DNA of 15,190 bases from Bacillota bacterium (lineage in GTDB: Bacteria; Bacillota; Clostridia; Oscillospirales; Oscillospiraceae): the NCBI GenBank assembly GCA_023402075.1, contig JAEXCS010000023.1, positions 1 to 15,190 of the forward strand. The letters run 5' to 3'. Under the pieces are notes generated by a model. That model searched no databases. It worked only from the letters and a program-made list of their open reading frames with translations, and was not told the origin of the DNA. A program made the translations under genes and the position numbers. This document shows positions 6,265-13,483 of this stretch, piece by piece (positions within the stretch are counted from its first letter, which is position 1; every line of letters begins with the position of its first letter).

Positions 6265-7309
6265 ACGGAAGACGAACAGCAGATACCTTCTCCAGCGAAT
6301 TGTCTCGCTTGCGGTTGCTCTGGCTGCGGCAGGAGTCGTCATGGCAATCTGCGGATACGACCCCCTTGTTGTTTACCGGGAGATGCTGAAAGGCTCCTTC
6401 AGCTCCGTCTACTATGTGCAGCAGACTGTCCAGAAGATTATCCCGCTTTTAATGATGGGGCTTGGGGTAGCGGTCTGCTTCAAAATGAACTTTATCAATA
6501 TCGGCGCGGAGGGTCAGTTTTATATGGGCGCAACGGCGGCAACCTACGTGGCGCTGAACGTCAGCGGGCCGCCCGCCCCGGTCACCATGCTTTTGATGTT
6601 TGCGGCGGCCTTTGCGGCAGGCGGCTGCTGGTGTTTGATTGCGGGCTATTTAAAATCCAAGTGGGGCGTAAGCGAAACGCTGGTGACGCTGATGCTGAAC
6701 TACGTGGCCATCAAGCTGGTGTCCTATCTCCAATATGTCCTCTGGAAGGACCCCCAGTCCTTTGGCTTTCCCAAAATTTCCAATTACCCGGCGGAGCTTC
6801 AGCTTAAACCCGTGCTGGGCGTCCATTCCGGGTGGATGATCGCCCTTCTTCTGACGGTTCTGGTATGGATTCTGCTCCACCGCAGCAAGCTGGGCTATGA
6901 GCTGTCCGTAATGGGAGCCAACGAACAAACGGCGCGCTATGCAGGAATGAACACCAAAAAAATTCTCCTGCTGGCAAGCCTTTTGGGCGGCGGTATCTGC
7001 GGCCTTGCGGGCTTGCTTCAGGCCGCAGGCGCAGAGCGCACCCTGAACGACCAGATGGGGGGCGGCATGGGCTATACCGCCATTGCTATCGCCTACATGT
7101 CCCGGATGGAGCCGCCCGTGATTCTGGCGGTCTCCTTCCTGTTTTCCATCCTGCTTCAGGGAGGCGCCTATATGCAGATTTCCATGCAGATTCCCTCTGC
7201 TGCGGGCGACGTGATTCAGGGAATCATTCTGCTGTTTATTCTGGGCAGCGAATTTTTCTCCACTTATCGGGTCGTCCTGACCCGCACGCGGAAGGAGGCA
7301 GCCAAATGA
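6251..7309 (+). CDS. nupB: Nucleoside-type ABC transporter permease 1 (NupB/YufP-like)
   Basis: This 352-residue membrane protein belongs to the BPD_transp_2 permease family. After a short basic N-terminus it has about eight to ten hydrophobic spans. The conserved FINIGAEGQFYMGA segment (81-94) and the cytoplasmic GANEQTARYAGMN loop (212-224, docking to the ATPase) are diagnostic for the larger permease of BMP-type nucleoside importers. The GGGMGYTAIAIAYMSRMEP segment (about 260-278) is also typical. The ATG lies inside the end of the ATPase gene and the stop overlaps the next start (ATGA), so the three proteins are probably translationally coupled. Cofactors or ligand contacts cannot be deduced from sequence. 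Confidence 0.92.
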   Translation: MLRIERKTNSRYLLQRIVSLAVALAAAGVVMAICGYDPLVVYREMLKGSFSSVYYVQQTVQKIIPLLMMGLGVAVCFKMNFINIGAEGQFYMGATAATYVALNVSGPPAPVTMLLMFAAAFAAGGCWCLIAGYLKSKWGVSETLVTLMLNYVAIKLVSYLQYVLWKDPQSFGFPKISNYPAELQLKPVLGVHSGWMIALLLTVLVWILLHRSKLGYELSVMGANEQTARYAGMNTKKILLLASLLGGGICGLAGLLQAAGAERTLNDQMGGGMGYTAIAIAYMSRMEPPVILAVSFLFSILLQGGAYMQISMQIPSAAGDVIQGIILLFILGSEFFSTYRVVLTRTRKEAAK

Positions 7310-8262
7310 ACGAAGCGGCTTTGTTTTTTCAGATGTCCGTGCAGCTTGGCACGCCGTTTCTGCTGGCCACGCTTGGTGGCATTCTGTGTGAAAAGGCAGG
7401 ACATTTAAATCTCGGCATTGAGGGCATGATGATGCTGGGCGCGTTTTTCGGCTTTCAGGCAGGATTTCTTAGTCACAGTCCTGCGGTGGCCATCCTCATG
7501 GCGGCGGCAGGCGGCGCGCTGGGCGCACTGATTTATGCCGTCATCACCGTGACCCTCATGGGGAACCAGACCGTAACCGGTTTTGCGCTCACCATTTTTG
7601 GCACGGGTCTCGCGAACTTTCTGGGCAAAGAATATTCCAGCCAAATCATGGACAGCACCGTCACCTCCGCCTTAGGGCCTCACAGCATTCCCATTCTTTC
7701 CAAAATTCCTTTTCTGGGGACGGTGCTGTTTTCTCAAAGCCTGTTTGTGTATCTTTCTTTGTTCCTTGCCGTGGGGCTGCTGTTTTACTATCAGAAAACC
7801 CGGTTTGGCCTTGCCGTTCGCATGGTGGGCGAAAACCCCGGAACGGCGGACGCCTCGGGTATCAATGTAACGTTGTATAAATATGTGCACATTCTTTTGG
7901 GCGGCGCACTGTGCGGCCTTGGCGGAGGGTATCTCTCCTTGGTATACGTCCCCTATTGGCAGGACAACATCACCGCAGGCATGGGCTGGATTGCGGTGGC
8001 ACTGGTTATTTTTTCAGGCTGGAACCCCGTCAAAGCGATTTTTGGGTGCTATCTTTTCGGAATTTTGAAGGGGATGACCCTGAAATTTCAGGGAGCCTCC
8101 CTGTCCGTTCTTGGGCTGGATATTTCTTTCGCCGCGCAGGTGATGGATATGCTGCCCTATATTCTTACAGTGGCGGTGCTGGTGCTCTCAGCCATTTCCA
8201 AGAAAGGCTCCGGCGCAGGCCCGGCAGGCGTTGGAAAGCCCTATTTCCGGGAGGCCCGGTGA
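7306..8262 (+). CDS. nupC: Nucleoside-type ABC transporter permease 2 (NupC/YufQ-like)
   Basis: This 318-residue BPD_transp_2 permease is the smaller partner that pairs with the upstream permease to form the channel. Diagnostic segments are HLNLGIEGMMMLGA (33-46), the cytoplasmic loop RMVGENPGTADASGIN (about 162-177) and TAGMGWIAVALVIFSGWNP (about 223-241). About eight membrane spans are expected. A soluble basic Gly-rich tail (about 299-318) ends the protein. The start overlaps the previous stop by four bases and has GGAGG (7293-7297) upstream. A 61-base gap with nothing recognisable separates it from the first deaminase gene, whose own ribosome binding site is strong. Confidence 0.92.
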   Translation: MNEAALFFQMSVQLGTPFLLATLGGILCEKAGHLNLGIEGMMMLGAFFGFQAGFLSHSPAVAILMAAAGGALGALIYAVITVTLMGNQTVTGFALTIFGTGLANFLGKEYSSQIMDSTVTSALGPHSIPILSKIPFLGTVLFSQSLFVYLSLFLAVGLLFYYQKTRFGLAVRMVGENPGTADASGINVTLYKYVHILLGGALCGLGGGYLSLVYVPYWQDNITAGMGWIAVALVIFSGWNPVKAIFGCYLFGILKGMTLKFQGASLSVLGLDISFAAQVMDMLPYILTVAVLVLSAISKKGSGAGPAGVGKPYFREAR

Positions 8263-8323
8263 ATATGGCTTCGGCTCTCATTCCATTCCGGTTATGTGAA
8301 GATTAGAAATACAGGAGGTTTCC

Positions 8324-10084
8324 ATGGACAACGAGTTGATTCAGGTTGCGCTGGGCAAAAAGCCCGCCGACATTGTGATTAAAAACGGCAAGCTGGTAAA
8401 CGTCGTCACCCACGAGGTGTATGAGACGGAAATTGCCGTGGCAAAGGGCAAAATTGCCTCTATCGGCCCCGTGCCTGCGGGCGCAGTAGGCCCGGACACG
8501 CAGATAATTGACGCCCAGGGCATGTTTCTTGCCCCCGGCTTTCTGGATGCACACATCCACATTGAAAGCAGCATGCTCTCCTACACGGAGTTTGCGAAAA
8601 TGGTGGTCAGGCACGGAACCACCGCCGTGGCAACCGACCTGATGGAGGTCACCATTGTCTCCGGCATTGAGGGGATGAAGGAGGTGCTGGCAGAGTCCAA
8701 AAACACACCGGTGAAGCTGTATTATCCCATCCCGGCCTTTATGGAGGAAAACGGCATCCAGACCACCGGCAGCACGCTGCACAGCGAGATGATCGACCAG
8801 CTGATCACGCTTCCTGAAGCCGTGGGGCTTGCCGAGGTACTGGCCCCGCCGATTCTGGCGGAAAGCTCGGCTTCCGCCCATATGCTGGAGCTGGCGCAAC
8901 GGTATCGCAAAACCGCAGAGGGCCACGCGCCCGCCGTTATGGGTGAAAACCTGAACGCCTATGTTGGCGCGGGAGTCACCAGTGACCATGAAAGCACCAA
9001 TCGTGAGGAGGCCCTCGCCAAGCTGCGCGCGGGACTGCATGTTCTGATGCGGGAAGGCTCCGCCTCCACAGATCTGCGCCCCTGCCTGAAAATCATCACG
9101 CAGGAGCATGTGGACACCAGATACTGCTCTATGGTCAGCGACGACATTGACGCACTGCACATCAGCCGTCTTGGGCATCTGGACAACAAGGTTCGCATCG
9201 CCGTGGCAGAGGGGGTGGACCCCGTCACCGCCATCCAGATGGTGACCCTCAATCCCGCGGAAAGCCTGCGCATTCAAGACCAAGTGGGCAGCATTACGCC
9301 GGGCAAAATTGCAGACATCGTGTTCCTCTCCTCTTTGGAGGAGTGCCGCGTGGAGCGGGTCATCGCAAACGGCGAGCTGGTGGTGGACGGGCGCACCCTT
9401 GTCAAGGAGCTGCCCGCGCCCAATTACAGCGGCCTTCTGCGGGACACCGTGAAGCTCTCCCGCAAAATCACGGGGGAAGATCTGGTTTTAAAGGCAGACC
9501 CCAGCTATACCCGCGCAAAGGTTCATGTCATCGGTGCGTCTCACGACACCCTGCTCACCGATGCGCTGGAAGCAGAGCTGACGGTTGCGGGCGGCGTGAT
9601 TCTTCCGGATGTGGAAAATGACGTGCTGCGCATCGCCTGCGTGGAGCGCTATGGGAAGAATGGCAGTATCGGCAGGTCGTTTATCAAAAACTTCGGCCTG
9701 AAATCCGGGGCCATTGCCATCAGTGTGGGCCACGACCACCACAACATCTCCGTGGTGGGCAGCGACGCGGAGGACATGGCCTTTGCGGTCAACCGCATTG
9801 GCGAGCTTCAAGGCGGCCTTGTTCTGGTGAAGGACGGCAAGGTGCTCTCCGAAATTCCCCTGCCCATCTGCGGTCTACTTTCTGATCTGGACGGAGAATC
9901 CGTGGCCACCAAGCTGGCAGAGATGATCGACATTCTCCGGACGCTGGGCTGCGAGGTTCCTTCTCCCAACATCACCCTCTCTTTTATTACTCTGATTTTT
10001 ATTCCCTGCCTGGGTATCACCGACCAAGGGTTGTTCGACGTGCGGGAATTCAAACTGATTGACCCGGTGATTTCCTTAAATTAA
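8324..10084 (+). CDS. ade: AdeC-type adenine deaminase family protein, first copy (diverged)
   Basis: This 586-residue cytosolic metal-dependent amidohydrolase has the length and two-domain form of bacterial adenine deaminase, which converts adenine to hypoxanthine plus ammonia. Family landmarks are PGFLDAHIHIESSM (71-84, metal ligands His77 and His79), EGHAP (199-203), SDHE (220-223), REGSA (243-247), SDD (272-274), GHLD (284-287), the C-terminal-domain segment GHDHHN (469-474), and ITDQGLFDV (565-573). The segment after beta-strand 2 reads DLMEV where I recall most adenine deaminases have DPHEI, so the His is replaced by Met. The substrate may therefore be a modified purine; N6-methyladenine deaminase is a known relative in this COG1001 group. 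AGGAGG (8313-8318) precedes the start. It lies downstream of a nucleoside-type importer. Confidence 0.82.
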   Translation: MDNELIQVALGKKPADIVIKNGKLVNVVTHEVYETEIAVAKGKIASIGPVPAGAVGPDTQIIDAQGMFLAPGFLDAHIHIESSMLSYTEFAKMVVRHGTTAVATDLMEVTIVSGIEGMKEVLAESKNTPVKLYYPIPAFMEENGIQTTGSTLHSEMIDQLITLPEAVGLAEVLAPPILAESSASAHMLELAQRYRKTAEGHAPAVMGENLNAYVGAGVTSDHESTNREEALAKLRAGLHVLMREGSASTDLRPCLKIITQEHVDTRYCSMVSDDIDALHISRLGHLDNKVRIAVAEGVDPVTAIQMVTLNPAESLRIQDQVGSITPGKIADIVFLSSLEECRVERVIANGELVVDGRTLVKELPAPNYSGLLRDTVKLSRKITGEDLVLKADPSYTRAKVHVIGASHDTLLTDALEAELTVAGGVILPDVENDVLRIACVERYGKNGSIGRSFIKNFGLKSGAIAISVGHDHHNISVVGSDAEDMAFAVNRIGELQGGLVLVKDGKVLSEIPLPICGLLSDLDGESVATKLAEMIDILRTLGCEVPSPNITLSFITLIFIPCLGITDQGLFDVREFKLIDPVISLN

Positions 10085-10103
10085 AAGGGGGAGCTACGTT
10101 TTC

Positions 10104-11492
10104 ATGAAACAGATTTTACTGAAAAACGGCTTTATCGTCACCATGGCCGAGGGGCATGAGACGGTGTACGACGGCGGCGGCGTTCTGGTGGAGGACGGCA
10201 AAATCAAGGCGGTGGGCCGGATTGACACCAAAATCGTTGCTCCGGACGCCGAGATTATGGACTTGAACGGGAAATACGTTTTGCCGGGCTTTGTCAACAC
10301 CCACGTCCACACCTCCCAGCAGATCAGCCGGGGCGTGGGCGATGACGTGGACTTTGTCACATGGCTGCACAAGCGGATGTGGCCCTTTGAGAGCAGCATG
10401 ACAGAGGAAGATTCCTATGTCTCCACGCTGGCAACCTGTCTTGAGATGATTAAAACCGGCGTTACCTCCTTTGCAGAGCCGGGCGGGCAGTTTGTATCCG
10501 GCATGTGCCGCGCCGTGGCAAAATCCGGCCTGCGGGCAAAGCTTGCAAAATCCGTGATGGACTGCGGCGAGGGCCTACCCTCCGTCTGGCAGCGCACCAT
10601 GGAAGAGGAACTGGAGCAGCAGGTTCTTGATCTGGAGAAGTATCACAACACCGCAGACGGACGCGTTCAGGTCTGGTTTGGCCTGCGCACGATTTTCAAC
10701 AACACCGACGCACTGTGCGTCAAAACCAAGGAGCTGGCGGACAAATACGGCGTAGGAATCCACATGCACGTGGCCGAGGCTAAGGAAGAGAAGGAATACA
10801 CCTATGCCCGCTGGGGCGAGGGCACCGTGCAGCATTTGGAATCGCTGGGCATTCTCAGCCCCAATCTGCTGGCTGTCCACACCGTGTGGCTGACAGACGA
10901 GGAAATTGCCCTCTTTAAAACGCGGGACGTGAAGGTGTCTCACAATCCGGCGTCCGCCATGCGGGTGCTGGGCTTTGCGAGAATTCCCAAAATGCTGAGA
11001 GAGGGCATCTGCCTGTCCATCGGCACCGATGGCGCTTCCTCCTCCAACCACATGGACATGGTGGATGAAATGTGGCTGACCTCCCTGATTCACAAGGGCT
11101 GGCGGCTGGACCCCACGGTGGTTCCCAGTCAGGACATTTTGCGAATGGCCACGCGGTGGGGCGCCCGGGCGCTTTTGGACGACAAGCTGTACGGCTCTTT
11201 GGAGCCGGGGAAAAAGGCCGACCTGATTGTCATTGACCCTCACGGGCCGTCCATGATGCCCGTCAACGATAAAATTGCCGCGCTGGTTACCGCCATGCAC
11301 TCAGAAAATATCACCTGCTCTATGTGCGACGGCAAATGGCTGATGAAGGACCGCAAAATTCTCACGCTGGACGAGGACGCAATCCTGGCGGAGGGCACGG
11401 CCCGTGCCGCCGCCATCTACAAGCGCGCGGGCATCGAGCTTCCCGCAAGATTTCCGGTGGTTAAGGTCAGCAGGGAAAAGAAGCTATTTTAA
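10104..11492 (+). CDS. Amidohydrolase of the TrzA/MtaD/SsnA type (MTA/SAH or purine deaminase)
   Basis: This 462-residue cytosolic enzyme has the mononuclear-metal aminohydrolase pattern of the chlorohydrolase/MtaD/SsnA group: NTHVHTSQQISRG (65-77; His67, His69), HMHVAEAKEE (220-229; His222 and catalytic Glu225), AVHTVWLTDEE (257-267; His259), SHNPASAMRV (279-288) and GTDGASSSNHMDM (307-319; Asp309). Family members deaminate 5'-methylthioadenosine, S-adenosylhomocysteine, adenosine, guanine or 8-oxoguanine, or act on triazines. Where many members have SHNP-x-SN, this one has SA, so the Asn is lost near the substrate pocket. MTA/SAH deaminase is an attractive guess given metY upstream, but guanine-type substrates remain possible. 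GGGGGAG (10087-10093) precedes the start, and the AdeC-like genes flank it closely. Confidence 0.85.
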   Translation: MKQILLKNGFIVTMAEGHETVYDGGGVLVEDGKIKAVGRIDTKIVAPDAEIMDLNGKYVLPGFVNTHVHTSQQISRGVGDDVDFVTWLHKRMWPFESSMTEEDSYVSTLATCLEMIKTGVTSFAEPGGQFVSGMCRAVAKSGLRAKLAKSVMDCGEGLPSVWQRTMEEELEQQVLDLEKYHNTADGRVQVWFGLRTIFNNTDALCVKTKELADKYGVGIHMHVAEAKEEKEYTYARWGEGTVQHLESLGILSPNLLAVHTVWLTDEEIALFKTRDVKVSHNPASAMRVLGFARIPKMLREGICLSIGTDGASSSNHMDMVDEMWLTSLIHKGWRLDPTVVPSQDILRMATRWGARALLDDKLYGSLEPGKKADLIVIDPHGPSMMPVNDKIAALVTAMHSENITCSMCDGKWLMKDRKILTLDEDAILAEGTARAAAIYKRAGIELPARFPVVKVSREKKLF

Positions 11493-11510
11493 GAAAGCGG
11501 GGCTGCAACT

Positions 11511-13274
11511 ATGGATCAGAAGCTGTTGGCGGTGGCGGGCGGAAAAGAGCCTGCCGATCTGGTGGTGAAAAACGGCAAGATCGTAAATGTTTTCTCCGGT
11601 GAAATCTATGACGGCGGCGTTGCGGTGGCAGGAGACAAAATTGCCGCAGTGGGCGATGTGGACTATACCATCGGTGAGAACACAAAAGTCCTTGACGCGC
11701 AGGGTAAGTATCTCACGCCCGGCTTTATTGACGGGCACATTCATCCTGAAAGCTCCAACCTTGCCATCCGCTCTTTTGCCGAAGCGGTGCTGAAGCACGG
11801 CACCACGGTCATCATGACCGACCTGCACGAAATCGGCGTGGTGGGGGGTCTTGAAGCCATTGAGGCGGTGCTGGAGGAAGCGGAAGCCACGGATTTGAAG
11901 CTTTACTTCATCGTCCCCTCCCACGTTCCCTTTTCCCCCAATCTGGAAACCTCCGGCGGTCGGTTTGATACGGAAATTATCAAGCGTGCGCTGGAGCGGC
12001 CGGACGCGGTGGGTCTGTCCGAGTGCGTGGGCATGTATCTGGCGGCGGGATTCCCGGAGCTGATGGCCTCCTGCGACGCGGCGCTTGCCAAGGGGAAATC
12101 CCTCCAAGGCCACCTTCCGGACGCAGATACCGCCACCCTCAACACCTGCATTGCCGCCGGCGTATCCACTGACCATGAGTCCCTCAGCGGCAAGGACGTG
12201 GTGGACCGGCTGCGGGCAGGCTGCTCTGTCATGCTGCGGGAGGGTTCCTCCGCCCGCAGCTTGACCCAATTGCTGGAGCCGGTGCTTGCCGATCATCTGG
12301 ACACCTCCAACCTTTCCATCGTCACCGACGACCTGCATACCATCGACCTTGCCACAGCAGGACATCTGGACGAATCGGTACGCACCGCGCTGAAAGCGGG
12401 CGTGGAGTTTCTCACCGCCATCCAGATGGTCACCATCAATGCGGCCCGCGCCTTCCAGCTGGACCGCTTTGTGGGCTGCCTTGCCCCGGGGCGGCGGGCG
12501 GACATCAACCTGACCACCGGGCCGGAGGACTTCCGGGTGGACACGGTTGTTGCGGGGGGCCGGGTTGTGGCCCAAGGCGGCGAATCCGTGGTTCATTATC
12601 CCGTGGCGGAGCATAATCCAATCCTGCTGAACACAGTCCATCTCAAAAAGCCCGTAGAGGCAGTTGACTTTCAGGTTCGCGTGTCCGAATCTGCCAAGGC
12701 CGTCAAGGTCAAGGTGATGGATACGCTTCCATGGATTCCCATTACCCAGTCAAGGGATGTGGCGCTGAACGTGGTGGACGGCGTGGTGCAGTGCGACCTG
12801 AATCAGGACGTACTTTACATTGCGCAGGTGGAGCGCCACGGAAAAACCGGCGGCATCGGCAAGGCGTTTATGGGCGGGTTTAAGCTGAAAAAGGGTGCGA
12901 TTGCCTCCTCCATGGGCCACGACAACCACAACATCATCGTGATGGGTACCAACCACGCCGACATGGCTGCCGCCGTCAACCGGGTTGCAGCGCTTCAGGG
13001 CGGACAGGTGTTTGTGGTGGACGGGGAGGTGCTTTGTGAGATTCCCTTCCCAGTGTGCGGACTTCAGTCGGACTTGTCAGCGGAGCGTCTGGCGGAGGAA
13101 AAGCGCAAATTTAATGCAACGCTCCGGGATTTCGGCTGCGAGATCAACTATACCTGCATGTTCCTTTCCTTCATCTGTCTGGCAGCAATTCCCCTCTATG
13201 CCATCACCGACAAGGGCTTTATCGACGTGTTGCAGCAGAAGGTCATTGACCCGATTCTGGAGGTTTTGGAATAA
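11511..13274 (+). CDS. ade: AdeC-type adenine deaminase family protein, second copy (diverged paralogue)
   Basis: This 587-residue protein is colinear with the AdeC-like protein two genes upstream but clearly different. Landmarks are DGHIHPESSNL (74-84; His76, His78), TDLHEIGVVGG (103-113), QGHLPD (199-204), STDHES (219-224), LREGSS (242-247), VTDD (271-274), GHLDE (284-288), GHDNHNIIVMGT (469-480) and AITDKGFIDV (564-573). It keeps the His in DLHEI that the first copy lacks, but has HIHPE instead of the usual HIHIE and GHLPD instead of GHAPG. It may act on a purine other than adenine, or the two copies may split substrates. The gap to the previous stop is 18 bases and the ribosome binding site is poor (GCGGGG near 11498), which suggests translational coupling. 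It is the last gene of the operon. Confidence 0.8.
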   Translation: MDQKLLAVAGGKEPADLVVKNGKIVNVFSGEIYDGGVAVAGDKIAAVGDVDYTIGENTKVLDAQGKYLTPGFIDGHIHPESSNLAIRSFAEAVLKHGTTVIMTDLHEIGVVGGLEAIEAVLEEAEATDLKLYFIVPSHVPFSPNLETSGGRFDTEIIKRALERPDAVGLSECVGMYLAAGFPELMASCDAALAKGKSLQGHLPDADTATLNTCIAAGVSTDHESLSGKDVVDRLRAGCSVMLREGSSARSLTQLLEPVLADHLDTSNLSIVTDDLHTIDLATAGHLDESVRTALKAGVEFLTAIQMVTINAARAFQLDRFVGCLAPGRRADINLTTGPEDFRVDTVVAGGRVVAQGGESVVHYPVAEHNPILLNTVHLKKPVEAVDFQVRVSESAKAVKVKVMDTLPWIPITQSRDVALNVVDGVVQCDLNQDVLYIAQVERHGKTGGIGKAFMGGFKLKKGAIASSMGHDNHNIIVMGTNHADMAAAVNRVAALQGGQVFVVDGEVLCEIPFPVCGLQSDLSAERLAEEKRKFNATLRDFGCEINYTCMFLSFICLAAIPLYAITDKGFIDVLQQKVIDPILEVLE

Positions 13275-13402
13275 CCAGCGCTTTAAGAAATTTTCTGCAT
13301 AAGCGTCGCTTTTTATAGCCTAAATATAAAGGCCACGCGCCAAAGGCGGGAAGGCACAAGGATACATCGTGCACCTGCCCTCATAAAATAAACAAAATAC
13401 CA
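13275..13402. other. Gene-free stretch before the convergent terminator
   Basis: About 130 bases between the last deaminase stop and the terminator hold no supported gene. A few short imperfect hairpins can be drawn, for example GCAC (13353-13356) with GTGC (13368-13371), but none has a T run or convincing length. The stretch becomes AT-rich towards 13380-13405. I see no promoter that clearly serves either flank. Confidence 0.6.
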
Positions 13403-13444
13403 AAAACGCCCCATTTCCAATACGCATTGGAAATGGGGCGTTTT
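13403..13444. terminator. Strong bidirectional intrinsic terminator
   Basis: Bases 13403-13421 and 13426-13444 form a perfect 19-bp stem with a 4-base ACGC loop. The core CGCCCC...GGGGCG is flanked by AAAA on the left and TTTT on the right, so it ends with a U run on either strand. It lies 128 bases after the last deaminase stop (plus strand) and 39 bases after the SLH-protein stop (minus strand). It should therefore terminate both convergent units. Confidence 0.95.
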
Positions 13445-13483
13445 AGCATATTCATCACAATGGGACTTTACAGCTTGTACCGC

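Noticed and set aside
8303..9283. Long minus-strand open frame opposite the first AdeC-like gene
   Set aside because: Shadow frame; the plus strand carries intact amidohydrolase motifs with a strong ribosome binding site.
11484..12641. Long minus-strand open frame opposite the second AdeC-like gene
   Set aside because: Same situation; it mirrors the one opposite the first copy because the genes are paralogous.
13275..13402. Possible small RNA or hairpin after the last deaminase
   Set aside because: Only short imperfect stems can be drawn and there is no associated promoter or T run apart from the shared terminator.
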